From NCBI RefSeq assembly GCF_042242105.1, contig NC_092016.1, positions 6,710,501-6,774,500 of the forward strand: a stretch of 64,000 nucleotides of DNA, written 5' to 3'. Of this stretch, positions 12,490-24,291 are shown piece after piece (position 1 is the first letter of the stretch; every line of letters begins with the position of its first letter). The notes under the pieces are model-generated. The model saw only the letters and a program-made list of their open reading frames with translations. It had not been told where the DNA came from and made no database searches. The stretch comes from Pempheris klunzingeri. Its lineage: Eukaryota; Chordata; Actinopteri; Acropomatiformes; Pempheridae. The position numbers were made by a program, and so were the translations under genes.

Positions 12490-15400
12490 ATGAAGGTTCC
12501 AGCTTTCTCTCTGCTCCTCGGTGAGTCAAACATACCTACAAAACATCGACTTTATGATGACAGTTCTCAGGCACCACGTCTTCTTTCACTCACTGAGCAG
12601 TTTTAAATTTGTATAATACTTCAGTGCATTGGACACATTTCATCCTGGACAACTTTTCAGGCTCACAAATATTTCTTGCTTAAACCCCTGCACTAGACAT
12701 CGAACGGCAACTGGTCCATGAACACTAACTAGTCACTGAATACTAACAACTAAGTGTCAATGATGACAGTGAACACTAACTAGTCACTGAATACTAACAA
12801 CTAAGTGTCAATGATGACAGTGAACACTAACTAGTCAGTGTTGAGCGTTACCCGATAACAGTAAACAGGTAAAACTAGTAAAGGATCAGTAACACATCAG
12901 TAAACAGTAAGTATTCAGTGAACAGTAACTAGTCAGCATGAAACATAAATAAGCATGAATTTGATTTATTGTTTTTGTTTTCATGGAAAAAAAGTATTTG
13001 TTTCAGAAAAGAATCTCTGGAGAAAAAATGGAATCACCTGAATGTTTTTTCTGTTTCTTATGTGTTGGTGAAAGCAGCAGGAAGTCCACACTCTTCACAC
13101 ATTTCTCCTTTTTTCCTTCCTGCTGCTTCTTTGAACCATCACGTGGTTCCTTTTTCTCTCCTGAACTGCGTGTCACTGAAATTTCCCCAGTTTTAGAACC
13201 AAGTTCAGCGATGAGGGCAACAAGCTGAATGTTTCCACTGATCTCAGATGCCTTTCCTCTGACATCAACATCCGTTGACCTGCTGTAACCCTGCTTACCG
13301 CTAACCTTTATGAACCCTGTTGTTCTGGTGCAGGCCTGCCTGTGCTGCTGCTTGGATGGACTGATTCTGCAGGTGAGCAGATGACACTCCAATGATAATA
13401 AAAATACATTTCTTTGTCTGTTTGTCCTCATATTCTACCTCAAACCTGTCTTACAGTAGTTTAAAGGGGACTCAATATGCAAATGTACTAATGAATGAAA
13501 TGAACTAATGTATGAACCTGAAAATGATCATAATATGTCTCATTTAAACATAGGATCTCTAACACTGGAGAAACTAGCTAGAGTAGCTAGATTTTTGAAA
13601 ATACCCAATGAAAAATATTCCATCTCTCCCTTCATTTTCCTCCAAAACACATGAATGCACACTGCGTGACTACCTTTAGCTCATAGCTGCAGTCACCTGG
13701 CTCAGAGAGTGCAGTTAGTGTACCCAATGAGTCAAGTCGTGGTACACAAATTTGAGAGTTTGATGCTGGGTAATTACAGTCTGTCACTATGCCGTGGCAT
13801 ACATTTTGGCTGTACTTTCTCTGTCATTCTTGTGCAACCAGCTCACTAGCTTTAGCATTAAGTCTGCCTGACCTCGTGGACTCTGCTCATGTGCAATGAG
13901 CACCAAATCACTCAGGCTGAATGAAATGATCGGACGGGCTTGTTACAGGCCTGTGACGGCCACAGATGCCAGATTCTATTTAGTCAAACCATTTGATTTA
14001 TTGATTCCGTGTGGGCAGTCAACAAATAGAACAAAACAAGCTTCTAAAGTAAGTTGCATACCCTGCCTTTAGTCTAGTTTTTACGCTGACATGAGAGGGA
14101 GAACGTTCAATCAGACACAACCACAACAATATATAACGATGAAGCCTCTCTGCCTGTCATTGTGTCCTCCAGTCTTTCTGAACGTCAGTCCAGACCAGCG
14201 GCTGTTCCTTAGAAGAGACTCTGTGTCTCTGAGTTGTGTTGATGATGGGCTGACAGTGGATGGATGGACGGTGAAGAGGACGACACGAGGACAGACGCAG
14301 TCGTGTGATGGAGATCAACAAGCCTTTGGGATGATGCATGGTTCCTCCTGCATCATTCAGCGTCTCTTTCCAGCAGACAGCGGAGTTTACTGGTGTGAAA
14401 GCAACGCTGGACAGAGGAGCGCCCAGGTCAACGTCAACGTGTCTGGTACAGAAACTAATCTGTTCTGTTAATCCTGCCTGATGTCTGTCCCTTTGCTTGT
14501 ATTGTTTTGATGCACTAACTCTGTCTATATGTTTCTAATCTGATTAAATTAGCTATATGTTTCTGGACTGACTCTGTGTGTGGTTCTGGTCTGTGTTTTC
14601 CCGTTCAGATCGTTCCATAATCCTGGAGATGCCCCAACTTCCTGTGATTGTAGGAAGCAAGGTCACTCTGCACTGTAAAACCAAATCGGCTTCTCCACAA
14701 ACAGTGTACTTCTTCAGGAATGACAGCTTCCTGGGAACTGGACAGGCGGGAGAGTTTACCATCAGTGATGTCCAGTCGTCTCATGAGGGTTTCTACTGGT
14801 GTTCTTCTGGTCTGTTATCAGAGTCATCAAAGAGCTGGCTGAGTGTCAGAGGTCAGGACACTAACATTCACTTTCTATTAGTATTATCACTATTATCATT
14901 ATATTGCAGCCGTGGTTAGATAGATAAACAGTCGTTGAACTTAGAAGTAAAGGAGTTAGATGTTTTGAGCCACAAGGATAGGATACTAATAGCATAATCC
15001 AGTTTTCATATGTCCACACATACATGTTAAGACTTGCTGCTGTCTGTGACCATTCTTCCTGTTCATACTGGCTGTGAACCACTATGGACAGGAATAAAAA
15101 ATGGAGGACAAAATCCACAGTCCTCATTCTGAGTGAAAATTACTTAAATTGGTTGCAGTTTGTCCACAGAAGATACACAGCCACATTTATAATGCAGTTC
15201 AGGATTGTTTCGCTTCCATTTTTCTTGTTGAACAAGCATAAATACGTTTCCAGCTGAACTGCATGGAAGCCGAGAACGGCTATGCTTGCAGTTAATTCTT
15301 TAATGCTGTTATCTCGGGAAAACAAGCTTTGCTATCTTGAGATAATGAGATTATCCATCTGTTATCAGGAGAAAACAAAAGGTTGTTTCTTCTTATTACT

Positions 15401-15762
15401 TGACATGTTTATCAGAGATGAGGAGTACCATGCCAGCAGGCATCTTGACAACTGTAGTGACTGATCAAAGCTGAAAATATCAGATCAAGCAGTAGCCTAC
15501 CCATTATTGATCAACGTGTGTGTCCATAGACAGTGTTTACTTGCTGAGCTGTAGTGGAGGGATTGTAATACAAAGAGGCAATTTAATACCAAAAATACTG
15601 GACTGCTGTAAAGACTCCTTGTTTTCTCTCTAGATCCTCCTCCTCCAGATACCCCCTCGCTGTCTTTGGTCAAGCTGCTTTGCCATCTAGTGGCCATCTG
15701 TCCGTACTGCATTACTACTATCCTGATGGTGTCTATCTATTACAGCAAGAGGAAAGGTAAAA

Positions 15763-15796
<34 letters not shown>

Positions 15797-16028
15797 CTTC
15801 CCAATGTCAGTCTGTTTGGCAGCTATCTGTCATCTCTGATACACCCAGAAGCATCATTATGGCAGAACTGAATATACACATACAGCAATTATCATATCCC
15901 TAACTTCGTCCATGCTTATTAAACCAGGTGTTTCCATGGAGACGGACCCCCGTGTTGAACACAGTCAGAGGATGGATGAAGAGTATGATGACATTACTGC
16001 TAATGTCACCACTGAGCATGATTTCTGA
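12490..16028 (+). CDS. Fc receptor-like immunoglobulin-superfamily membrane protein
   Basis: Six coding exons join at phase 1: 12490-12520, 13334-13372, 14173-14445, 14609-14851, 15634-15756 and 15928-16028 (810 nt, 269 residues). All junctions have GT/AG borders. Exons 1-2 encode a split signal peptide (MKVPAFSLLLG, then LPVLLLGWTDSA), the arrangement typical of Fc receptors and FCRLs. Exon 3 is Ig domain 1 (SLSC, GW, DSGVYWC). Exon 4 is Ig domain 2 (VTLHC, EGFYWCSS, SKSWLSV). Exon 5 gives a Pro-rich stalk and a transmembrane helix (LVAICPYCITTILMVSIYY) followed by SKRK. Exon 6 is a 34-residue tail with EEYDDITANV. That tyrosine motif lacks the hydrophobic -2 residue of a canonical ITIM. The product is probably a leukocyte surface receptor; ligand unknown. 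Intron 1 carries a 51-bp minisatellite. The gene is convergent with hyaluronidase A, with 567 bp between stop codons and a long GT repeat directly after its own stop. The exact paralogue cannot be named. Confidence 0.88.
12720..12840. repeat. 51-bp minisatellite, about 2.3 copies
   Basis: Units start at 12720, 12771 and 12822 with GAACACTAACTAGTCACTGA. The first two are essentially identical over 51 bp and the third is truncated. The sequence after it (to about 12945) is rich in degenerate AGTAAACAG/CAGTAAC words, suggesting older decayed copies. It lies in intron 1 of the Fc-receptor-like gene. Confidence 0.9.
13461..13547. mobile_element. short MITE-like element with terminal inverted repeats
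   Basis: The left end reads TTTAAAGGGGACTCAATATG and the reverse complement of the right end reads TTTAAATGAGACATATTATG, so an 87-bp sequence has matching inverted ends. The ends also match those of the larger element at 47131-48037. It lies in intron 2 of the Fc-receptor-like gene. Confidence 0.55.
15764..15797. repeat. (AC)n microsatellite
   Basis: Pure AC repeat of about 34 bp, starting 8 bp inside intron 5 of the Fc-receptor-like gene, close to the splice donor after exon 5. Confidence 0.95.
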
Positions 16029-16048
16029 CCTGAAGAAGCTGTCTCATG

Positions 16049-16114
<66 letters not shown>
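16049..16114. repeat. (GT)n microsatellite
   Basis: Pure GT repeat of about 66 bp that begins 21 bp after the Fc-receptor-like stop codon, so it would lie in that gene's 3' UTR. Confidence 0.95.
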
Positions 16115-16115
<1 letters not shown>

Positions 16116-16333
16116 GGAGCTGCACAGTTTAGTTGAATGTTTCATTTCAGACACTTGAATCGTATGAACTGGTGACATTTCAGTCTTGTGGAGAGGAGAA
16201 AATGTCCGATCACCAAAGCCAGGCTGTCTGTATGAAACTGCTGAAAACTCCTTGAGTTAAGATTTTTTTCTTGACAAGCTGTATGTAGTTTCATTGGATT
16301 GAATTGATTATGGAAATTCTTAGATAACTTAGC

Positions 16334-16339
16334 TTTATT
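16334..16339 (-). terminator. possible polyadenylation signal of hyaluronidase A
   Basis: AATAAA on the minus strand, about 260 bp downstream of the hyaluronidase A stop codon. It lies in the short interval between the convergent hyaluronidase A and Fc-receptor-like genes. A motif match only. Confidence 0.4.
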
Positions 16340-16595
16340 TTAAAAGGATGCCAAGCCAAAACCATGTATCAAGAACTTAATTCTAAAAATAGATAATAAT
16401 ACTGACGGTAATAACACTAATACTGATACACGTTAACCCTCATTGTAGTTGATATTGGGCTCACATGCAAAAGCCAAAAGAAAGTGTGTGAATGAGACTG
16501 AGAAATCTAAAATGGATTAAAAATATCTGAAATAGCTGAAATCACAGTGGAATAGTCCTTTAATTGCCTGCAACCACATATGAGGTTTGTGTTAT

Positions 16596-19500
16596 TTACA
16601 TCAAAACGTACTTCAGACAGATCAGTATGATCAGCAGCAGGAATGGGCCTGGCCTGTCAGCACTGCGACTCCCCGTGGTGACGAAGGCCTGTTGTATGGT
16701 GTTGAGCACCAAGTCCGATCTGCACGGCTTCTCGCTGAAGCACATGCAGTCAAAACTGCGGTTGAACCACTTGATGTCATCCTGCGAGAGGCCTCCACTC
16801 ACAGTCAGTCGGCCGCCGCGGTGCTGCTGCTGGATGTGGTAACGCCTGGGGTCCAGGTGAAGGAAGACATCGTCGTCCCACTGCCTCCTCACACAGCGGC
16901 CTTGGCCCTGGCAGAGCGCCTTGCTGCACAGTTGTGTTGCTGTGGAGACGTTGAGGATGTACCGGTTCATGACCCGCTCCAGGTGGCGTCGAGCATCAAA
17001 GCAGGAGTCCTACAGGATTTGGGGATATTAAATTAGTTAGTTAGTTCTGAATGAATTTGCAAACAGAAGAATAATTTAGACAGCATCCCAGAAAACCCCA
17101 GAGTGATCTTACTGTCTACCTCTGTGTCGGTGACATTCATGTCTCCCCAAGAAACGACGCCGGCGGCACCAAGAGCGGCAGCTTCTCCGATGGTGTTCAC
17201 CAGATCAAACTACAAAAAAATACATTTAAAAAATAAGAGAGGAGCAGGAAATGAGCTTCCACAGGGTCATGCTGATTGATTAACAGCAGCTTGTTGAGGT
17301 TCAACACCAAAATACAGTGGGGCAAAAAAGTATTTAGTCAGCCACCAATTGTGCAAATTCTCCCACTTAAAAAGATGAGAGAGGCCTGTAATTTTCATCA
17401 TAGGTACACTTCAACTATGAGAGACAGAATGGGGGGAAAGAATCCAGGAAATCACATTGTAGGATTTTTAATGAATTAATTGGTAAATTCCTCTGTAAAA
17501 TAAGTATTTGGTCACCTACAAACAAGCAAGATTTCTGGCTCTCACAGACCTGTAACTTCTTCTTTAAGAGGCTCCTCTGTCCTCCACTCATTACCTGTAT
17601 TAATGGCACCTGTTTGAACTCGTTATCAGTATAAAAGACACCTGTCCACAACCTCAAACAGTCACACTCCAAACTCCACTATGGCCAAGACCAAAGAGCT
17701 GTCAAAGGACACCAGAAACAAAATTGTAGACCTGCACCAGACTGGGAAGACTGAATCTGCAATAGGTAAGCAGCTTGGTGTGAAGAAATCAACTGTGGGA
17801 GCAATTATTAGAAAATGGAAGACATACAAGACCACTGATAATCTCCCTCGATCTGGGGCTCCACGCAAGATCTCACCCCATGGGGTCAAAATGATCACAA
17901 GAACGGTGAGCAAAAATCCCAGAACCACACGGGGGGACCTAGTGAATGACCTGCAGAGAGCTGGGACCAAAGTAATAAAAGGCTACCATCAGTAACACAC
18001 TACGCCGCCAAGGACTCAAATCCTGCAGTGCCAGACGTGTCCCCCTGCTTAAGCCAGTACATGTCCAGGCCCGTCTGAAGTTTGCTAGAGAGCATTTGGA
18101 TGATCCAGAAGAGGATTGGGAGAATGTCATATGGTCAGATGAAACCAAAATAGAACTTTTTGGTAAAAACTCAACTTGTCGTGTTTGGAAGAGAAAGAAT
18201 GCTGAGTTGCATCCAAAGAACACCATACCTACTGTGAAGCATGGGGGTGGAAACATCATGCTCTGGGGCTGTTTTTCTGCAAAGGGACCAGGACGACGTG
18301 TAAAGGAAAGAATGAATGGGGCCATGTATCGTGAGATTTTGAGTGAAAACCTCCTTCCATCAGCAAGGGCATTGAAGATGAAACGTGGCTGGGTCTTTCA
18401 GCATGACAATGATCCCAAACACACCGCCTGGTCAACGAAGGAGTGGCTTCGTAAGAAGCATTTCAAGGTCCTGGAGTGGCCTAGCCAGTCTCCAGATCTG
18501 AACCCCATAGAAAATCTTTGGAGGGAGTTGAAAGTCTGTGTTGCCCAGCAACAGCCCCAAAACATCACTGCTCTAGAGGAGATCTGCACGGAGGAATGGG
18601 CCAAAATACCAGCAACAGTGTGTGAAAACCTTGTGAAGACTTACAGAAAACGTTTGACCTCTGTCATTGCCAACAAAGGGTATATAACAAAGTATTGAGA
18701 TGAACTTTTGTTATTGACCAAATACTTATTTTCCTCCATAATTTGCAAATAAATTCTTTAAAAATCAGACAATGTGATTTTCTGGATTTTTTTTTTTTCT
18801 CATTTTGTCTCTCATAGTTGAGGTGTACCTATGATGAAAATTACAGGCCTCTCTCATCTTTTTAAGTGGGAGAACTTGCACAATTGGTGGCTGACTAAAT
18901 ACTTTTTTGCCCCACTGTAAGCTTGTTCAAACCAAAAGTAACCAATGTTTGAACTTTCAAACATTTGTTTTTCAATTTCCAAAGCATTTTTTTAATCACA
19001 GTTTGTAGCAGCATCTTAGTCACAGACAGTATAAAAGAAGTAGCCATAGCTGTAAAAAGTGAAGCCAATGTGGAAGTGCCTTAACCTGCATTCTTTCTGA
19101 TGTCCAGCAGGGGGCGACTCCATAAAGAAGTTTGATTGTATTGAAGTCTGAGAATTTGAGAGTCTAATTTTCATGCGATTTATTACCTCAGTAAAGATTT
19201 TCCCGAACAGTTTATGGTCGAAGTTGTTAGGTTAATGTCATCTTCAATAAACGATAAAGACTATAAAGCAGGGTATGCTTTTGGGCAGGACTACCTTGTG
19301 ACTAACCAATCAGAGGTGAAGTCTTTGGGGGATGAACGTCCCCCTTTCTGGTTAAAGTATGATGATAATGCACAGTGTGTTGTGCTGATATAAACTTAAG
19401 TTGGGGAGGTAAAAAATGAAGCTTTTACTCCTTTGAGTTGATTATTTTCTATAAAACCCCTGAAATTAAATTGAATCAGATTATCATGCCTGTACCACAA

Positions 19501-20677
19501 CCAATTCTACTGCAATGGAATAAGTGGTAAAGTAGTATAAGTTAATCAGACAGTTAACAGCTAGCAGACACTGAAGCATCAGTGCTGTCGCTATGGTTAC
19601 CTGCAGTTTAATACACCTCAAGCTCTACTTTAGGATAGCACACGTCTGCCAACCAATTAGTGATTAGTATTAAACATAAATACATTGTGTATAAAACAAT
19701 GTGTCTTTTCGATGATCACAGATGTGTCTGACCTCTGACATGTAGTCGTCTATGCTGTCCTTGTACACAGGGCGGATGTAGGCGTAGACGGGGATGGAGT
19801 AGGAGCTGTTGGGGAGCATCGACACCCTCATAGCTTCTTGGATGCGATGCCGGACAAACAGCCGGGCCTGCTGGGAGTTCTTGAGCCGCAGCTCTAGGTA
19901 GATGGATGGAAAGAGAGCCGTGGAATCTCTCCAGAGCCACATGAGTTCATCGTTCCTGGCCTTCTCGATGGCGGGACACTCTCCGGTGAAGTCCGCCATG
20001 TCCTGGTTGTAGTCATAGTTGTAGCAGTCAGGGTACAGGTAGTAACCCCAGAGTCTGTTGGGCCTCAGCTTCTTCCCAACACGGATGGACCGGAGAAAGT
20101 ACCTCTTGGCTGCACGTTCGAACACAACTTTTGCCCGTTCCTCCGCCTCATCATCAGACAATGATGCGTTCTTCTTCTGGACCGTCTCGATGGAAATCTG
20201 ACGGTAGATGTCTTTGCTACCCCAGTTTCGGGCCCACTGCGGCCTCCACTCCTCAAAGTCGAGCACAGCGAGGCCCGGCTGGTTGGTGGGGATGTAGTAC
20301 TCGATGTCATCCTCGGCCAGCTCGTGGTGCTCCTGCAGGTCTATCAGCTGCGGCAGGCCTTCGTCATACATCTCGCCGGTGTCTTCATCCACATAAGGGA
20401 AGATGCCAAAGCGGTCGGTGTAGAATATGGAGATGCTCTGGTTGGTTGCCGTCTTCAGCGTGCTGCTGACGAAGTGGAAGTAAGAGAGATCGAGTGGCAT
20501 GCCAAAGCGGATGTCACACAGCTCGGTCGGGGCGTTCCACATGAACAGGAAGGGGTGGCCGGGTCGGATTGGAGGGTCCGTCCTGGGTAAGGCCCGGCTG
20601 GAGCACATTAGGGCCATTACGGTGATGAAGATGGGGAAGAAAAGCTGTTTGGCATTGAGCAGTTTGACTTGGTTCAT
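16596..20677 (-). CDS. hyaluronidase A, PH-20/SPAM1-like
   Basis: Three coding exons join in phase 0: 20677-19733, 17209-17120 (90 bp) and 17009-16596, giving 482 residues. The start chosen is [10 protein letters not shown] at 20677, because a CTCGCAG acceptor ends at 20697 and upstream codons would be intronic. The protein begins with a signal peptide, then a glycosyl hydrolase 56 barrel ([57 protein letters not shown]). The 90-bp exon encodes [16 protein letters not shown]. The last exon has the EGF-like module ([15 protein letters not shown] and CMCFSEKPC) and ends in a hydrophobic stretch ([16 protein letters not shown]), a possible GPI signal. The active-site motif reads LDFEEWRP (Asp140, Glu142) where the family has DWE. 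The usual GGxPQN loop is replaced by EGLPQLIDL. The enzyme presumably cleaves hyaluronan or related glycosaminoglycans. A Tc1-like element occupies intron 1. Confidence 0.9.
17315..18917 (+). mobile_element. Tc1-like DNA transposon, nearly complete
   Basis: A 1603-bp element bounded by TA dinucleotides (17313-17314 and 18918-18919), the usual Tc1/mariner target duplication. Terminal inverted repeats of about 200 bp begin with CAGTGGGGCAAAAAAGTATT at both ends and are nearly identical in their outer part. An inner AAGTATTTGGTCA motif is also mirrored (about 17502-17514 and 18716-18730). It holds a transposase pseudogene in the plus orientation. The element sits in intron 1 of hyaluronidase A, opposite to the host gene. 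The close match between the two ends suggests a fairly recent insertion. Confidence 0.95.
17681..18698 (+). pseudogene. Tc1-like transposase with one frameshift
   Basis: The frame from 17681 ([20 protein letters not shown]) gives the N-terminal helix-turn-helix DNA-binding region ([20 protein letters not shown]) and second DNA-binding domain, then runs into a stop at 17993. The protein continues in another frame from about 17982 (KATI region) to 18698. Catalytic residues are visible: Asp in [10 protein letters not shown], Asp in [10 protein letters not shown] and Glu in [11 protein letters not shown], consistent with a DD34E transposase. The only lesion I see is one extra base in an A run near 17977-17980. 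The combined length of about 338 residues is normal for Tc1-like transposases. This copy should not make an active enzyme. Confidence 0.92.
19030..19365. repeat. dispersed fish repeat (GTCCAGCAGGGGGCGACTCC type)
   Basis: Contains AGTGAAGCCAATGTGGAAGTGCC, GTCCAGCAGGGGGCGACTCC, a GATTTATTACCTCAGTAAA block and a GGGCAGGACTACC/ACCAATCAGAG block. The last block recurs at 35150-35180, showing a shared family. It lies in intron 1 of hyaluronidase A, next to the Tc1 element. Confidence 0.6.
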
Positions 20678-23600
20678 ATTGGAGCTGTAATCTGACCTGC
20701 GAGGAAACAAAAACAGAAACACAAATATTAAGTCCCTGCAGCTCTTAAATAAATCTAGCAAATGAGTAGTGAGTTAACTTTATAATCATTTTAGAGTCTC
20801 CAACCCTACTTTAATTCTTTTGGGCCATGACTGATCCTCCCAGAAAGGACAAAATTAAACATTAACAACCAAACTCAGCAGTAACACTAGGTGGTACACA
20901 AAGAAACACACTTCTGGCAGTTTACAGACAGACAGGAACAAAGTCGACACAGGAACTGTTTTCCTTCAGCATCAGATAATGTGTTGAATCCTTTGTGGAC
21001 GTAAAGCTTAATTCAGTCACTTTTAACTTTTTCAAGAATTGTTCAAACACAACTCAAGGAACTCTATTTTAAACGATAGTAGAGATCTCTTAGTCTTTTT
21101 TCCAACATTAGGTGGAAGAACTGTAAGTTATAGGGTTAAAAGTGGGAATCTTAGATCTGCAGGACTGAAGTGTTAGCATTCAGACTAATGATGAAAAGAG
21201 GACTGTAACAGTTCTACAACTCACCTGAGTCACAGCAAACAGAGCAATAAGTTGGAGAAATCCCTGTTCAATGTCTTAGCAAAGAGGCTCAAAATGACTC
21301 TCAATGGTTGATGTATTTTTACAAACACAAGTTTTAATGTAGCATTCTGATACCATCACAGCAAGTTTGCAGTTTTTTTTTGAAAAGATTAATATTTTTA
21401 AAAAATAAACAGATGATCAGATTCCTGACCAACAAATTTAAATGATCTGGTTTAATGACTGTTTGTGGGAAATACAAATATTGTTATTGTATTCCTGTGC
21501 AATACACATGTATATATTTCATATATTCATTATTATTATTTATTTATTTTTATTTACATTTTTTGTTTTTATTGTTTACAACTGTGTGACTAGCTAGCTT
21601 AAGTGAAACACTGGTAGCCAAACACACACTTTTCAGGTAGCTACTTAGTTAAACTAAGTAACTTTCATCATTAAATAACACCAGTACAGGTAATGTTAAT
21701 CATCCACATGCTGTACTGTATGCTGCTGAAGCCTCAACATAGAAACTCTTCTAACAGTGGCTAACGCTAACAAAGTTAACTAGTCAGAGGTTATCATTTA
21801 TCAGTGTCTTTGTCAGTATGAGAAAAGAGATGTCAGCTAAATTACACACATCTACAAAATATAGGACCTAATTCCTAATTAAAAAACAAAATCTTTTTCC
21901 ACTGTGAATGGAAACAGTTACTTAATTTTGGTTTTACTTAAACAAAGTAAATGAAATGAATGAGATTCCTTTATTTATTAATATTTGGTTTTTTTAATTA
22001 AAAATAGTTCCAGACTGCAACAAGGCATTAATGTACAGCACTGAATTAAATACACACTATAGATGGCTTCAGTGCACTTTTCGACGTGCAGCCATTCATA
22101 ATGTCATAATGTGTTACATCATCTGTAGATGCAGGACCTGATCCTGCAGGCTGAGCACATCTGGTACCGACACCAGCACCACATGTCCTGACTTCAGGGA
22201 AGATTTATGGGCTTTTAATATCCTGAAGGCAACTGGGCTGACTCAGTAATTATTCACTGCAGCCACAAATCAAGCTGTGAACATTTTGAAATGTCAACAA
22301 AACTTTCCTTCCCTCACTGACTGTGACTGTGGACCTGTTTATCTCCAGCTGCTGTCAGCAAAAAGTGACAAACTATTTATCCATTAAAAAGTGTAATGTG
22401 GAAGACCAGACATGTCAATTTTGACAACCAGCTGCCTACTTCTACATCCAGCAACCACAGATTACCTGGTCTTCTCATTGACGTCCTGTCTGTGTCTCTT
22501 TCATGTTTATTATTTAAATGAATATTTGTACAGAAATGTGCAGCCTACATTGACTTTACTGATCACATAACAGATGGCTGAGCTTTTTAACATTTATATA
22601 CAGTACATGTAATCTTTGATTTCCCAACAGCCAACATCTATGCTGATGTTGATGAATCTATGGTATGCTTTTGGCATTTGTCTGATGGCGCCAACACTCA
22701 GGAAAAAACAAAAAGAGGTGACTGAAACGAGACGCTACAGAGACATTTACTTCTAATAATAGTTTGCTGTCTACAGTCTCCCATATTCATGTCTTTGGTC
22801 TCCTAGAAAACTATTTATCGCCCGCTCTTGACCTTTTTCACAAGGCTTATCTGTTCAACTACTTATACTAATTGACCGTTCACCTACACCTGCTTGCTGC
22901 CTCATCAGCATGGACTCACAGGACACTACAAACACAGTGCTCACTGTTAAAAGCATTGACTGATATTTTTACACGCTCTACACAGGCTTCAGTATCTTTA
23001 CGAGGTCACAGGATCCAATAAGTAACTACAGTCTCTTTGCCTTGAGGCAGGTTACAGTATGACACTTTCATGGTTTCTGTCATTTCAGAGTTAATAAATT
23101 AAATTACACTCCTGCCGGTTTGAATTTAACATAGAAACATGACCCCAATAATGTTCAGGTTAAATTCACTGAAAACACCCAATAAACCTTTGAACCCAAA
23201 TGAGACAGTTAAATGAGAAGTCATTAATAAGCACCAACCTGCTCCGGGGGTCCAACCTCCTTTCGTCCAAACTGCACACTCAGTGAGCAGTGAAATTATT
23301 ACCTGTTAGTCATAAACACTAACTTCGCTCTCCTCTTGGAGTCTAAATAGCTCCTCTTTAAATAAGCCTATGCAGGAGCTTCAATTACAGGCAGCGCACT
23401 TGTGGAAACTTGTCAGAGCAGAATGATTTGCAGGCCTGAGGTGTTCTGTTATTTATTGGGACGTCCTGATGTGTTCCAGGCTGAGGATGAGCCACCTCCC
23501 TCGTGCCTGGAGAAAGATATCTGTGGAAGCTCCGCGATGGGGACAATGTGTGTGGACACAGCTCATATCCGAGGCCTTTGTCCGGACACGCAAAGAATGC

Positions 23601-23965
23601 AGTCAGACTTTAAACTTGGTCAGCTGTGGTTGGAAATGTACTGAGCTGGTGGGAACTTACCTTGTTTCGTTATAAGAGATGAGTCACACAATAAAGAAGC
23701 ATGGCTCATTCAATCACAGCTCATCACCACCTTCTGCTCAAAGTTAAAGCTTTATGTCAACAGATTTCAGTTGGATTTTATCACCAAGGGTGTAACAAAG
23801 GGAAGCAGCTTACTTGTGGTTTTACTAGTGAAAGAATTTTGGAATTTTACCAGCTACCTGTTTAAACTGTACTGAAATGGGAAGCAAACGCACATGAAAT
23901 CGGTAAAACTGTCATGGGCACTGTCATGTTTCTCTCTTCCATGTTTTCCATGTCCCCACTTTTGC

Positions 23966-23968
<3 letters not shown>

Positions 23969-24009
<41 letters not shown>
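23969..24009. repeat. (GT)n microsatellite
   Basis: Pure GT repeat of about 41 bp between hyaluronidases A and B. Confidence 0.95.
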
Positions 24010-24010
<1 letters not shown>

Positions 24011-24251
24011 ATCTGACTTAGACTTCCTTCAGGGACACATATCAGACTAAAGACCAGATACTTGGGAAAAGCATATCCAATTAGGGACAAAATCTGTGGC
24101 CAACATTTGGAGAAAGCTTATTTTAGGGTCAGTGGTTAAGGCTAAGCTTAGTTCAGAGTCAGGCAAGTAGTGAGTATGGTTAGGGTTGGGTTAAGTCCCC
24201 AGGAAATCAATTTTACTCTATGTAATGTGCCCAAAAGTGACGCATGTAAAC

Positions 24252-24253
<2 letters not shown>

Positions 24254-24290
<37 letters not shown>
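24254..24290. repeat. (GT)n microsatellite
   Basis: Pure GT repeat of about 37 bp, only some 245 bp from the preceding GT tract. Confidence 0.95.

Positions 24291-24291
<1 letters not shown>

Noticed and set aside
12720-12840. CRISPR-like array
   Set aside because: The units are contiguous tandem repeats with no spacers, in a vertebrate intron.
20131-20590. Plus-strand reading frames opposite hyaluronidase A exon 1
   Set aside because: They are shadows of the strong minus-strand coding frame; similar shadows occur opposite genes B and C.
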